This document shows positions 49,899 to 58,061 of a DNA stretch of 64,000 bases, one piece after another. The stretch is from Devosia sp. (GTDB lineage: Bacteria > Pseudomonadota > Alphaproteobacteria > Rhizobiales > Devosiaceae). A model generated the notes under the pieces. That model made no database searches, was not told where the DNA came from, and saw only the letters and a list, made by a program, of their open reading frames with translations. The first letter of the stretch is position 1. The number at the start of each line of letters is the position of its first letter. The stretch is taken from assembly GCF_024707125.1 (NCBI RefSeq), contig NZ_JANQAH010000009.1, forward strand, positions 744,001-808,000, in the 5' to 3' direction. The position numbers and the translations under genes are program-made.

Positions 49899-51371
49899 TC
49901 AGCCAGCGACCTTGGCCACAGTCGCCTTGGCGCCTTCATCGAAGAGGCTTTCAAGGTGGCGCACGACCGTGTCGCGGAACACGGCGTTTCCGGCCAGGTC
50001 CGTACCGAAAACCTCCGTCAGGCTCGACAGCCCCTCATAGAGCGCCACCGGATCGTCCCCGGCATCGGCCGCAATGGCCATCATCTTCAGCGCATGCGGA
50101 TCCCTGACGTCGATCTCATTGCCTTCCTCGTCAATGCCGGTGACATAGCGCATCCAGGCGGCGACGCCGAGGGCGAGGCGGGTGATCGGTTTTTCGGCCT
50201 TGAGACGATCGCGGATGGTGCCGAGGAGGCGCTGCGGCAGTTTTTGGCTGCCGTCCATGGCGATCTGCCAGGTGCGGTGTTTTAGGGCCGGGTTGCGAAA
50301 ACGTTCGAGGAGCTGGTCGCGATAGAAGCCCAGGTCGGTGCCGGGCATATCGAGTGTCGGCATGGCTTCTTCGGTCATCAGGCCGTGGATGAGCTTTACG
50401 TAGGCCGCGTCGCCCATGACCTCGGCGATATATTGGTAGCCGCCGAGATAGCCCAGGTACGCCATAGTCGAATGCGAGCCATTGAGCATGCGCAGCTTCA
50501 TCAGCTCGAAGGGTTCAACATTTTGCACCAGCTGCGCGCCGGCCCTTTCAAAGGCCGGGCGGCCCGACGGAAAATGGTCTTCGATCACCCACTGGGTAAA
50601 AAGCTCGGTCATGATCGGCCAGGCGTCTTCGGCGCCGATCAGGCTTGTCACTTCTTCGCGGTCGGCATCGGTCGTGGAGGGCACGATGCGGTCGACCATG
50701 GTTGAGGGGAAGGCGACCGTTTTGACCCATTCGCCGATAGCGGCGTCACGCAGGGCGGCAAAGCGGGTGACGATGCGCTTGGCGGTTTCGCCATTGGAGG
50801 GGAGATTGTCGCAGCTCATCACCGTGAAGGGCGCGATGCCGGCGGCCTTGCGGCGAGCCAGGGCTTCGACCAGCATGCCGGGGGCGGACTTCGGCGCGGC
50901 GGGATTGGCGAGGTCATGCACGATATCGGGATGCCGTTGGTCGAGTTCGCCGGTCGCCGGGTCGTGGCAATAGCCCTTTTCGGTGACGGTCAGCGAGACG
51001 ATGCGGATATTTGGTGATGCCATCAGGTCGAGGAGGGTGTCGCGCTCGGTATTGGCGTCCATGACCGAGAGGATGGAGCCGATGACGCGCGGATGCGTGC
51101 CCGCGGCATCGCGCACGGCGATGGTGTAGAGCCCGCCTTGCGGCTCCAGGGCGTCCTTGGTGTCGGGGCGGCGGAGGCTGGCGCCGACAATGCCCCAGCT
51201 CGGGTCTTGGGCGAGGAGGTCGTCGACATAGACGGCCATATGCGCGCGGTGGAAGGCGCCGATGCCCAGATGCACGATGCCGGGGGTCACCTTGGCCCGA
51301 TCATAGTTCGGCACGCCAATGCCCGGCTTGAGGGAGCCAAGGGTGGCGGGGCTGAGGCGCGGGCTGGTCAT
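49899..51371 (-). CDS. Mannitol dehydrogenase-family oxidoreductase (fructuronate reductase/mannitol 2-dehydrogenase)
   Basis: 490 residues with GGAG before the ATG. The long-chain polyol dehydrogenase family is clear from GIVHLGIGAFHRAHMAVYVDDLL, SLTVTEKGY, SCDNLPSNGE, FPSTMVDRIVPSTT and the catalytic Lys region ELMKLRMLNGSHSTMAYLG. Diverges from a KDG kinase gene across about 154 bases, which favours a hexuronate (fructuronate to mannonate, UxuB-like) role over mannitol use. Mannonate dehydratase is not in the window. Confidence 0.88.
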   Translation of the reverse strand: MTSPRLSPATLGSLKPGIGVPNYDRAKVTPGIVHLGIGAFHRAHMAVYVDDLLAQDPSWGIVGASLRRPDTKDALEPQGGLYTIAVRDAAGTHPRVIGSILSVMDANTERDTLLDLMASPNIRIVSLTVTEKGYCHDPATGELDQRHPDIVHDLANPAAPKSAPGMLVEALARRKAAGIAPFTVMSCDNLPSNGETAKRIVTRFAALRDAAIGEWVKTVAFPSTMVDRIVPSTTDADREEVTSLIGAEDAWPIMTELFTQWVIEDHFPSGRPAFERAGAQLVQNVEPFELMKLRMLNGSHSTMAYLGYLGGYQYIAEVMGDAAYVKLIHGLMTEEAMPTLDMPGTDLGFYRDQLLERFRNPALKHRTWQIAMDGSQKLPQRLLGTIRDRLKAEKPITRLALGVAAWMRYVTGIDEEGNEIDVRDPHALKMMAIAADAGDDPVALYEGLSSLTEVFGTDLAGNAVFRDTVVRHLESLFDEGAKATVAKVAG

Positions 51372-51525
51372 GACGGCTCCGTGGAAGACAAATCGGGCGC
51401 AGCATAGTGGCTTCCAATCTTGTATGGAAGACTAGTTGCGGCTAGGTACGCTTGTTTATGGGTTGCAGGCTTGTCCGCGCAAGCGGCGCCCGGCATAAGC
51501 CTTTGGAGGAATTGGGAGGATGGCC

Positions 51526-52437
51526 ATGGCCGGCAAGCGGATCGTCAGCATTGGCGAATGCATGATCGAAATGAGCGGCGGCGAAGATCGCACCTATCGC
51601 CTCGGCTATGCCGGCGACACGCTCAACACGGCCTGGTATCTCCGCGCGCTCTTGGGGAAGGGCTGGGACGTCGACTATGTGACGGCGTTGGGCAAGGACC
51701 GCTATTCCGACGATATCCGCGCCTTCCTCAAGACCAATGACATCGGCACCGATCATATCGGTACCATTCCCGAGCGGCGGCCGGGGCTCTATATGATCCA
51801 CCAGGACAAGGGCGACCGGCATTTTACCTACTGGCGCGACCAGTCGGCGGCAAAGCTGCTGGCCGACGACAAATCGGCGCTGCAAAAGGCGGTCGAGGGC
51901 GCGAGCCTTGTTTATTTCTCCGGCATTACCCTTGCTATTCTCGCGCCCAAGGCGCGGGGGCGTTTGCTGGGGGCTATCGTCAAGGCGCGGGACAATGGCG
52001 CCAGGATTGCTTTCGATACCAATCTGCGGCCGGCCTTGTGGTCGAGCCCGCGGGTCATGGCCTCGGTGCTGACGGCGGCGGCGAGCCTTTGCGATATCGT
52101 GTTGCCGACGCACACGGACGAGGCGCCGCTCTTTGGTGACAAGAACGTGGATGAGACGGCTGAGCGCTATCTCGAACTTGGGGTCGAGGAAGTGGTGGTC
52201 AAGGACGGCGCGAAGGAAGCGCTGATTGCGACGGCCTCCGAGCGGGTGCGGATTTCGCCGAAACCGGCCGAGAAGGTGGTGGATGCCACTGGGGCCGGGG
52301 ATAGTTTTAATGGCGGCTATCTCTCGGCCCGGCTCAACGGCAAGTCGATCCGTGAGGCGGCGGAAGAGGCGCATCGCGTGGCCGGTGTGGTTATTGGCCA
52401 CAAGGGTGCATTGGTGGAGCCGAAGTTTTTGAAATAG
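51526..52437 (+). CDS. kdgK: 2-keto-3-deoxygluconate kinase (PfkB family)
   Basis: 303 residues from the ATG at 51526: GGGAGG at 51514-51519 abuts the earlier ATG (51520) but is well spaced for this one. PfkB signature 1 region YAGDTLNTAWYLRALLG and signature 2 DATGAGDSFNGGYLSARL with the catalytic Asp are present. FVTALGKDRYSDD-type and RHFTYWRDQSAAKLL match KDG kinases, which phosphorylate KDG in the Entner-Doudoroff/hexuronate pathway. Divergent from the fructuronate reductase-like gene. Confidence 0.87.
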   Translation: MAGKRIVSIGECMIEMSGGEDRTYRLGYAGDTLNTAWYLRALLGKGWDVDYVTALGKDRYSDDIRAFLKTNDIGTDHIGTIPERRPGLYMIHQDKGDRHFTYWRDQSAAKLLADDKSALQKAVEGASLVYFSGITLAILAPKARGRLLGAIVKARDNGARIAFDTNLRPALWSSPRVMASVLTAAASLCDIVLPTHTDEAPLFGDKNVDETAERYLELGVEEVVVKDGAKEALIATASERVRISPKPAEKVVDATGAGDSFNGGYLSARLNGKSIREAAEEAHRVAGVVIGHKGALVEPKFLK

Positions 52438-52450
52438 GGTGCTTGCCGTA

Positions 52451-52578
52451 AGGCCCCCTCACCCGGCCCTACGGGCCGACCTCTCCCCCAAAGGGAGAGG
52501 TCGGAGTGTGCCAAAGTCGCGAAGCGACACCTCTCCCTTTGGGGGAGGTCGACGGCGTAGCCGGCGGGTGAGGGGGCC
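52451..52578. repeat. Long-arm intergenic palindromic repeat, type E
   Basis: The outer arms (AGGCCCCCTCACCCGGC ... GCCGGCGGGTGAGGGGGCCT) enclose a second pair, CCTCTCCCCCAAAGGGAGAG and CCTCTCCCTTTGGGGGAGG, and a small TCGCGAAGCGA palindrome. It fills the space between the convergent kdgK and ppk2 genes and could fold into a long cruciform or bidirectional terminator. Confidence 0.8.
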
Positions 52579-53433
52579 TTATTCCCCATCCATCTTCAAG
52601 AATTCTTCCGCGCTCAGCACGATCTTGTCGTCGATCTTGCCGATGGCCTTCTTGTCCTTGCCCTCGTAGTCGAACCCATTGAGCACGGTGCGGATGACAT
52701 TGAGCCGCAGCCGGCGCTTGTCATTGGCGCGGATGACGGTCCAGGGCGCATGGGCGCAATCGGTGCGCTCCAGCATGCGGTCCCTGGCTTTGGAATAATC
52801 GTCCCACTTGTTCAACGCTTCGAGATCGATGGGCGATAGTTTCCAGGTTTTGAGCGGATCGTGCCGGCGATCGTGAAAGCGCTTCAATTGCATTTCGCGG
52901 CCGATCGAGAGCCAGAACTTGAAGAGGCGGATGCCGTCCTTTGTCAGGCGCTTTTCAAATTCCGGGGCTTCATCGAGGAACAGTTCGGTTTCTTCGGGCG
53001 TGCAAAACCCCATGACCGGCTCGACGCCGGCGCGGTTGTACCAGGAGCGGTCAAACAGCACCATTTCGCCCGATGCCGGCAGCCAGTCGATATAGCGCTG
53101 AAAATACCATTGCGTGCGCTCGCGATCGTTGGGCTTGGGCAGCGCCGCGATAAGATTGAAGCGCGGGTTGAGGTTTTCGAGGATCGTCTTGATGGTGCCG
53201 CCCTTGCCGGCAGCATCGCGCCCTTCGAAGACGAGGACGATGCGCTCGCCCGCCTTGGCCGTATGGGCCTGCAGCAGCACGAGTTGCTTTTGCAGCGCAT
53301 AAAGCTGCGTGTCATATTCATCCCCGTCGAGCTTGTCGTCATAGGGAAAGCCGCCCGATTTCAGGGCCGCCTTCTTGATGGCGGAAGGTAGCTCGGGATT
53401 GTTGATGTCAAAGCCAGTTAGGGGATCGCTCAC
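52579..53433 (-). CDS. ppk2: Polyphosphate kinase 2
   Basis: 284 residues, a single-domain PPK2, from a GTG with GGAG upstream. It transfers phosphate between polyphosphate and nucleotides. Walker A-like FEGRDAAGKGGTIKTI (about residues 68-83), the lid region with RTQWYFQRYIDWLP, and Walker B LFDRSWYNRAGVEPVMGFC are intact, and FKFWLSIGREMQLKRF is the family core. It diverges from a PhoR-like histidine kinase, linking it to phosphate metabolism. Confidence 0.95.
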   Translation of the reverse strand: MSDPLTGFDINNPELPSAIKKAALKSGGFPYDDKLDGDEYDTQLYALQKQLVLLQAHTAKAGERIVLVFEGRDAAGKGGTIKTILENLNPRFNLIAALPKPNDRERTQWYFQRYIDWLPASGEMVLFDRSWYNRAGVEPVMGFCTPEETELFLDEAPEFEKRLTKDGIRLFKFWLSIGREMQLKRFHDRRHDPLKTWKLSPIDLEALNKWDDYSKARDRMLERTDCAHAPWTVIRANDKRRLRLNVIRTVLNGFDYEGKDKKAIGKIDDKIVLSAEEFLKMDGE

Positions 53434-53502
53434 GCTGTCGCTCCATTGTCACAGGTACCGTGCTAGAAGTTTCGATCCCGCGCAAGTGGCGGGAGTAAGC
53501 GC

Positions 53503-54813
53503 TTGATTCGGCAGTCAAAAATGGACGATTCCCAGTCGCCCCAGACATTGCTGCGTGGCCAGGCTATCTTGGCGCGCATCCTCAACTATGCCGGGCTCCT
53601 TCTGGGGCTCGCCGGCCTTTTTGTCGCGCTGGTACTTTTTGGCAATCTGCGGCCCGATTTTGCAGCGCTCGGCTATCTCGTGGCGCTGGCTTTCGTTGCC
53701 TTCCTGCCCATGCCCGTCCGGACGGTCACGCGGATTGTAGAGACACCGGTCGTCCCCGTGCTGCCCGAAGGGCCGGGCGAAGATGTCATGGCCGCCTTTG
53801 CCGAGGCGTTGGGCGAGGCCTGTCTCGTGCTCGATCGGCGCGGTGCGGTTGCCTATCGCAATCAGGCGGCGGCGAGCCAATATCCCAATGTGCAGAGGGG
53901 CAAGGTTCTTACCCTCGTCATGCGCAATCCCGAACTGGTGGCGGCCGTGGATGCGGCCCTGCGCACCGGTACGCCGCATAGTTTTGAGCTGCACGAGACG
54001 CTGCCGAGCGAAACCTGGGACCGCGTCACCGTGGCGCCCATTCGCAGCCCCGGCAGCGATTGGCTGGAGGAAGATGATCGGCACCTGCTGGTGACTTTCC
54101 AGAGCCTGACTGAACTCAAGCGCGTCGATGCCATGCGCACCGATTTCATCGCCAATGCCAGCCATGAGCTGCGCACGCCGCTGGCTTCCTTGCTGGGCTT
54201 TATCGATACCCTGCTTGGCCCGGCGGCGCGCGACGCGGTGGCGCGCGAAAAATTCCTCGGCATCATGCGCGGCCAGGCCGACCGCATGAGCCGGCTGATC
54301 GATGATCTGCTGAGCTTGTCGCGCATCGAAATGTATCAGCATGTGCGCCCGACCGGTTCGGTGGATCTGGCGGGGCTCTTGCGCGAAGTGCGCGAGGGGC
54401 TGCAGACCCAGGCCAAGGCAGCCGAACTCGACGTGGTGCTGGACCTGCCCGAGGGGCCGGTAACGGTGGTCGGCGACCGCAACCAGCTCTATGAAGTTTT
54501 CGAAAACCTTGTCGACAACGCCATCAAATATGGCGCCGATGGCAAGACGGTGGATGTGTCGCTGACCTCGATTGATCGCGGTGGCTTCAAGCACCTCGTC
54601 AGCGTCGTTGACCATGGGCCGGGCGTCGAGCCCGAGCACGTGCCGCGCATGACCGAGCGGTTCTATCGCATCGAGGTGGAAACGAGCCGCAAGAAGAAGG
54701 GCACGGGCCTGGGCCTTGCCATCGTCAAGCACATTGTCCAGCGGCATCGCGGGCAGATTTCCATCAAGAGCCGGCCCGGCGAGGGCCTGCGCGTGGATGT
54801 TATGCTGCCATAG
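53503..54813 (+). CDS. phoR: PhoR-like phosphate-regulon sensor histidine kinase
   Basis: 436 residues from a TTG at 53503 (GGGAG 7 bases upstream); ATG 53521 is an alternative. Two membrane helices (about 25-45 and 55-75) with almost no periplasmic loop, a PAS-like domain (about 95-205), HisKA with FIANASHELRTPLASLLGF (phospho-His near 222), and HATPase with the N-box ENLVDNAIKYG, VVDHGPGV and GTGLGLAIVKHI. The architecture matches PhoR. The usual pst/phoU/phoB genes do not follow; the next gene is on the other strand. Confidence 0.87.
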   Translation: MIRQSKMDDSQSPQTLLRGQAILARILNYAGLLLGLAGLFVALVLFGNLRPDFAALGYLVALAFVAFLPMPVRTVTRIVETPVVPVLPEGPGEDVMAAFAEALGEACLVLDRRGAVAYRNQAAASQYPNVQRGKVLTLVMRNPELVAAVDAALRTGTPHSFELHETLPSETWDRVTVAPIRSPGSDWLEEDDRHLLVTFQSLTELKRVDAMRTDFIANASHELRTPLASLLGFIDTLLGPAARDAVAREKFLGIMRGQADRMSRLIDDLLSLSRIEMYQHVRPTGSVDLAGLLREVREGLQTQAKAAELDVVLDLPEGPVTVVGDRNQLYEVFENLVDNAIKYGADGKTVDVSLTSIDRGGFKHLVSVVDHGPGVEPEHVPRMTERFYRIEVETSRKKKGTGLGLAIVKHIVQRHRGQISIKSRPGEGLRVDVMLP

Positions 54814-54819
54814 GGCCGT

Positions 54820-55371
54820 TTAGGCCGGGTCGAAATCACCCGGCGGATGCACTTCCACAAGGCCTGCCGCAAAGCGTTTGGCATTCTTCACATACCGATC
54901 GGCAGAAGCCGTGAGGCCGGCAATGGCTTCGGCGTCGAGCGTGCGGATCACCTTGCCGGGGGCGCCGACGACGAGAGAATTGTCGGGGATTTCCTTGCCT
55001 TCGGTGATGAGCGCATTGGCGCCGATCAGGCAGTTTTTTCCGATCTTTGCGCCGTTGAGCACGGTGGCGCCCATGCCGATCAGCGTGTTGTCGCCAATGG
55101 TGCAGCCATGGATGATGGCGCTGTGGCCGATCGTGCAGTTTTCGCCGATCAAGAGGGGAAAACCCTTGTCGGTATGGAGGACGCAGTTTTCCTGCACATT
55201 GGAGCGCGCGCCGATGGTTATGCGCTCGATATCGCCCCGCGCGACAACGCCGAACCAGATGCCGACTTCGGGGCCGACATGGCAGGCGCCGATGAGCACG
55301 GCGGTTGGAGCGATCCAGCCGACCTCGGGGGTGATTTCCGGCGTGATCCCGTCGAGGGCGTAGATGGGCAT
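54820..55371 (-). CDS. Gamma-carbonic anhydrase-family left-handed beta-helix protein
   Basis: 183 residues with GGAGG before the ATG. Hexapeptide repeats run from about residue 15 to 140 (IGACHVGPEVGIWFGVVARG, IGARSNVQENCVLH, IGENCTIGHSAIIHGC, IGDNTLIGMGATVLNG). His residues in VLHTD and GHSAIIHG are at metal-site positions of the gamma class. Members include carbonic anhydrases and acyl-CoA-binding YrdA/PaaY-like proteins, so CO2 hydration is likely but not certain. Confidence 0.87.
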   Translation of the reverse strand: MPIYALDGITPEITPEVGWIAPTAVLIGACHVGPEVGIWFGVVARGDIERITIGARSNVQENCVLHTDKGFPLLIGENCTIGHSAIIHGCTIGDNTLIGMGATVLNGAKIGKNCLIGANALITEGKEIPDNSLVVGAPGKVIRTLDAEAIAGLTASADRYVKNAKRFAAGLVEVHPPGDFDPA

Positions 55372-55421
55372 GGGGTCCTCCGTGATTTTGGGTAGTCTAC
55401 TCGGCTAGGGGCGAGGCCGGT

Positions 55422-55527
55422 ACCCCCACCCTTAATCCCTCCCCACAAGGGGGAGGGAGACGATGGAACCGTAGCGCCTCAGTCTGCGCCTCCCTCCCCC
55501 TTGTGGGGAGGGAACGAGGGTGGGGGT
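55422..55527. repeat. Long-arm intergenic palindromic repeat, type F
   Basis: ACCCCCACCCTTAATCCCTCC and GGGAACGAGGGTGGGGGT form the outer arms. CCCCACAAGGGGGAGGGAG and CTCCCTCCCCCTTGTGGGG form the inner pair. Between gamma-carbonic anhydrase and selO. Confidence 0.8.
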
Positions 55528-55534
55528 GCTGCGG

Positions 55535-56944
55535 CTAGATTTTCACGCCATAGGCATCGCGCATCTCGGCAATCTCTCCCAGCGTCTGGTGAAAAAGCGC
55601 CCAGTCATCGCGCTCGGCGATTGGCGCCCAGATAGCTTCCATTTCATCGATCAGCATCGTCCGCGGCTTTTCGCGGGCGAAATAGGGATGGTCGAGGTTG
55701 ACGTCGCCCGCGGGCCCGAATGTTTCCAACAGATCCGTCAGCGGCCGGAATGCGTCCGTCGCATAAAACTCCGCCGAGGGACTGCGTGCGGCCCGTTCGG
55801 CGCTGAGGCTGCCGCCGCGCCAGTCGAAGAAGAACTGCTCATAGGGCGCCTTGCTGGCCGAGAGGAAGCCGAAGAGCGCCGTGACGAAGGCGTTGTTGCT
55901 GTCTTCGTCGCGGGGCGAGAGGCCGAGGCGGCGGAGCATGGCGAGGGGAAGCTGCGTGCGGAAGATGGGCCAGACGGTGTTGAGCGCCGGCTCTAGTGCT
56001 TCGATATTGGAAAGCGGCAGCAGGCATTCGGCGAGGCGGGTGAGGTTCCAGGCAAGCGTATCGGGCTGGCGGCCAAAGCTATAAAGGCCCGCCTGGTCGA
56101 AATAGGCCGCGGTGAAATCTGGATCGTAGACCGGCAGGAAGCGCCAGGGGCCGTAGTCAAAGCTCTCGCCCGTGATGTTGATATTGTCGGTGTTGAGCAC
56201 GCCATGGACGAAGCCGGCAGCGATCCATTGTGCGCCGAGGAGGGCGACCTTTTCGACCACGGCTTCGAGGAGGGCCGCGGCCGGATCGGCGGCTCCGATG
56301 AGATGCGGATAATAGTTGGCGATGGAATGATCGACGAGGCGACGGAGATTGTCAGTGTCTTCGAGATAGGCCAGCCGCTGAAAAGTGCCGATGCGGATAT
56401 GGCTGTGGCTGAGGCGGGTCAGCACGGAAGAGCGGGTCGGCGAGGGTTCGTCGCCGCGATAAAGCTCTTCGCCGGTTTCGACCAATGAAAAACTCTTGGA
56501 CGTATAGACGCCCAGCGCTTCGAGCATTTCGGTGGCCAGCACTTCGCGGACGCCACCCTTGAGCGTCAGGCGGCCATCGCCGCCACGCGACCAGGGCGTC
56601 TTGCCAGAGCCCTTGGTGGCGAGGTCGAGCAGGCGCCCATCCACCGGGTCGATGCACTGCGCAAACAAAAAGCCGCGGCCGTCGCCGAGGTCGGGATTGT
56701 AGGTGCGGAACTGGTGGCCGTGATAGCGCAGGGCCAGGGGTTTTGGCAGCGAGCCGGGCAGCGGTTCGAAGCGGCCAAAGTGTTTTAGCCACTCGTCCTC
56801 CGTCAGCTTGCCGAGGCCGATGCGTTGGGCCCAGCGCTGGTCGCGGTGGCGCAAAATTACCTTGGGAAAATCGGCTGCTGCTACCGGGTCGAAGAAGTCG
56901 CGGCCAAGGTCGGCATGGCTTTTGGCGGGGATAAACTGGGTCAT
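55535..56944 (-). CDS. selO: SelO/YdiU protein adenylyltransferase (AMPylator)
   Basis: 469 residues from the ATG at 56944; an ATG ten codons earlier is possible. A pseudokinase fold that transfers AMP from ATP to protein hydroxyls. Core motifs are ALRYHGHQFRTYNPDLGDGR, KGSGKTPWSRGGDGRLTLKG, REVLATEMLEALGV, RIGTFQRL, and the metal-site VLNTDNINITGESFDYGPW. The C-terminus ends in EIAEMRDAYGVKI and lacks the Cys (or selenocysteine) pair that forms the redox switch in Escherichia coli and eukaryotic SelO. Confidence 0.93.
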   Translation of the reverse strand: MTQFIPAKSHADLGRDFFDPVAAADFPKVILRHRDQRWAQRIGLGKLTEDEWLKHFGRFEPLPGSLPKPLALRYHGHQFRTYNPDLGDGRGFLFAQCIDPVDGRLLDLATKGSGKTPWSRGGDGRLTLKGGVREVLATEMLEALGVYTSKSFSLVETGEELYRGDEPSPTRSSVLTRLSHSHIRIGTFQRLAYLEDTDNLRRLVDHSIANYYPHLIGAADPAAALLEAVVEKVALLGAQWIAAGFVHGVLNTDNINITGESFDYGPWRFLPVYDPDFTAAYFDQAGLYSFGRQPDTLAWNLTRLAECLLPLSNIEALEPALNTVWPIFRTQLPLAMLRRLGLSPRDEDSNNAFVTALFGFLSASKAPYEQFFFDWRGGSLSAERAARSPSAEFYATDAFRPLTDLLETFGPAGDVNLDHPYFAREKPRTMLIDEMEAIWAPIAERDDWALFHQTLGEIAEMRDAYGVKI

Positions 56945-57032
56945 GTCGGCTCTATGTTTCGGCCCGTGCTGCAAGGCTCGCTTGCGCCCTCGTGTCTGGC
57001 GTGCCGGGTCAAATCGGCCTATATCATTTGAG

Positions 57033-57695
57033 ATGATACAGCTTGCACCATTTCAGGCCGCCATCTTCGATATGGACGGCACTTTGCTCGACACCGAAGC
57101 GGTCTTCAAGACCATCGTCTTCGAGGTCTGTACCGACCTTGGCTTCGAAATGACCGACGACGTCCATCGTTCCATGGTCGGCGGCAGCCATGAGCGCACC
57201 AACCAGCTTTTGCTCGAAGCCTATGGCGTCAGTTTTCCCTATGCCCTGTTCGATGAAAAGTGCCGCGTCAGCATGCGCGAGCGCTCGCATGGTGGCGTGC
57301 CGGTAAAGCCCGGCGTCCACGATTTTATCGCGGCGCTCCACGCCAATAATATTCCTACCGCGGTCGCGACTTCATCGCGAAACCCGCATGCCCAGCACCA
57401 TCTGAGTGCGGCGGGTCTGCTCGACTTGTTCGAGACCATCGTCACGCGCGATGATGTGACCCATCCCAAGCCCCATCCCGAGCCCTATCTGACCGCGGCG
57501 AGCCGGCTGAAGATCGACCCGGCCAATTGCCTCGCGCTCGAGGACAGCCTTGCCGGCGTCCATGCCGCGCATGCGGCCGGTATGCAGACCGTGATGGTTC
57601 CCGATCTCGTCCATCCCAATGACGAGGTTCTGGCGCTCGGCATTTCCGTGATGGAAAGCCTCGTGCACGTCCACAAGGCGGCCTTCCCGCACTGA
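57033..57695 (+). CDS. HAD-superfamily phosphatase (beta-phosphoglucomutase/GS1-like)
   Basis: 220 residues from the ATG at 57033; the longer open frame overlaps selO and is not credible. Motif I FDMDGTLLDTE (both Asp), motif II Thr/Ser in VATSSRN, motif III Lys in THPKPHPEPYL, and motif IV LALEDSLAGVHAAHAAGM are intact. The alpha-helical cap after motif I is the GS1/YniC/pseudouridine-phosphatase type. A small sugar-phosphate or nucleotide substrate is likely but unassigned. Confidence 0.9.
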   Translation: MIQLAPFQAAIFDMDGTLLDTEAVFKTIVFEVCTDLGFEMTDDVHRSMVGGSHERTNQLLLEAYGVSFPYALFDEKCRVSMRERSHGGVPVKPGVHDFIAALHANNIPTAVATSSRNPHAQHHLSAAGLLDLFETIVTRDDVTHPKPHPEPYLTAASRLKIDPANCLALEDSLAGVHAAHAAGMQTVMVPDLVHPNDEVLALGISVMESLVHVHKAAFPH

Positions 57696-57893
57696 CGGAA
57701 AAGTCTTGGACGGGCGTATTTTGCGCCCGTCTTGACGTTAACGGCAGGAGCCAGACCTGTGTTCCCGCCGCATCGATCTGTTAAGAATCAGACGCGCTAA
57801 AAAGCGCATAAAATTCTAATTTCTTCCGAAAACCTTTGGTCAGTACGTTGCAAGCCCATGGATTTCATGGGTTTTCAAGATCGGCTTTGCGCA

Positions 57894-57908
57894 TTAACCG
57901 TGTTTTAA
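57894..57908. promoter_or_regulatory. CtrA-type binding site before the cell-wall hydrolase gene
   Basis: TTAACCGTGTTTTAA fits TTAA-N7-TTAA, the site of the alphaproteobacterial cell-cycle regulator CtrA. A further half site (TTAACCAT on the minus strand) lies at about 57922-57929. The surrounding gene-free stretch 57696-58061 is AT-rich compared with the window and holds nothing else I can name apart from a CCCATGGATTTCATGGG hairpin. Confidence 0.5.
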
Positions 57909-58061
57909 GAAGCTAAGGCGCATGGTTAACCAGCTGTAAATTTTGGCTTCCATCTCTCTGCGGGCTTGGCTAGGGTGCCCCCGCAAAGACGGATTGCGAA
58001 TGCGATCCAACCAGAAGGCCCGCCGGAGGTAACGGTAGGGCTCAGGGGCAAGGACGGGGCA

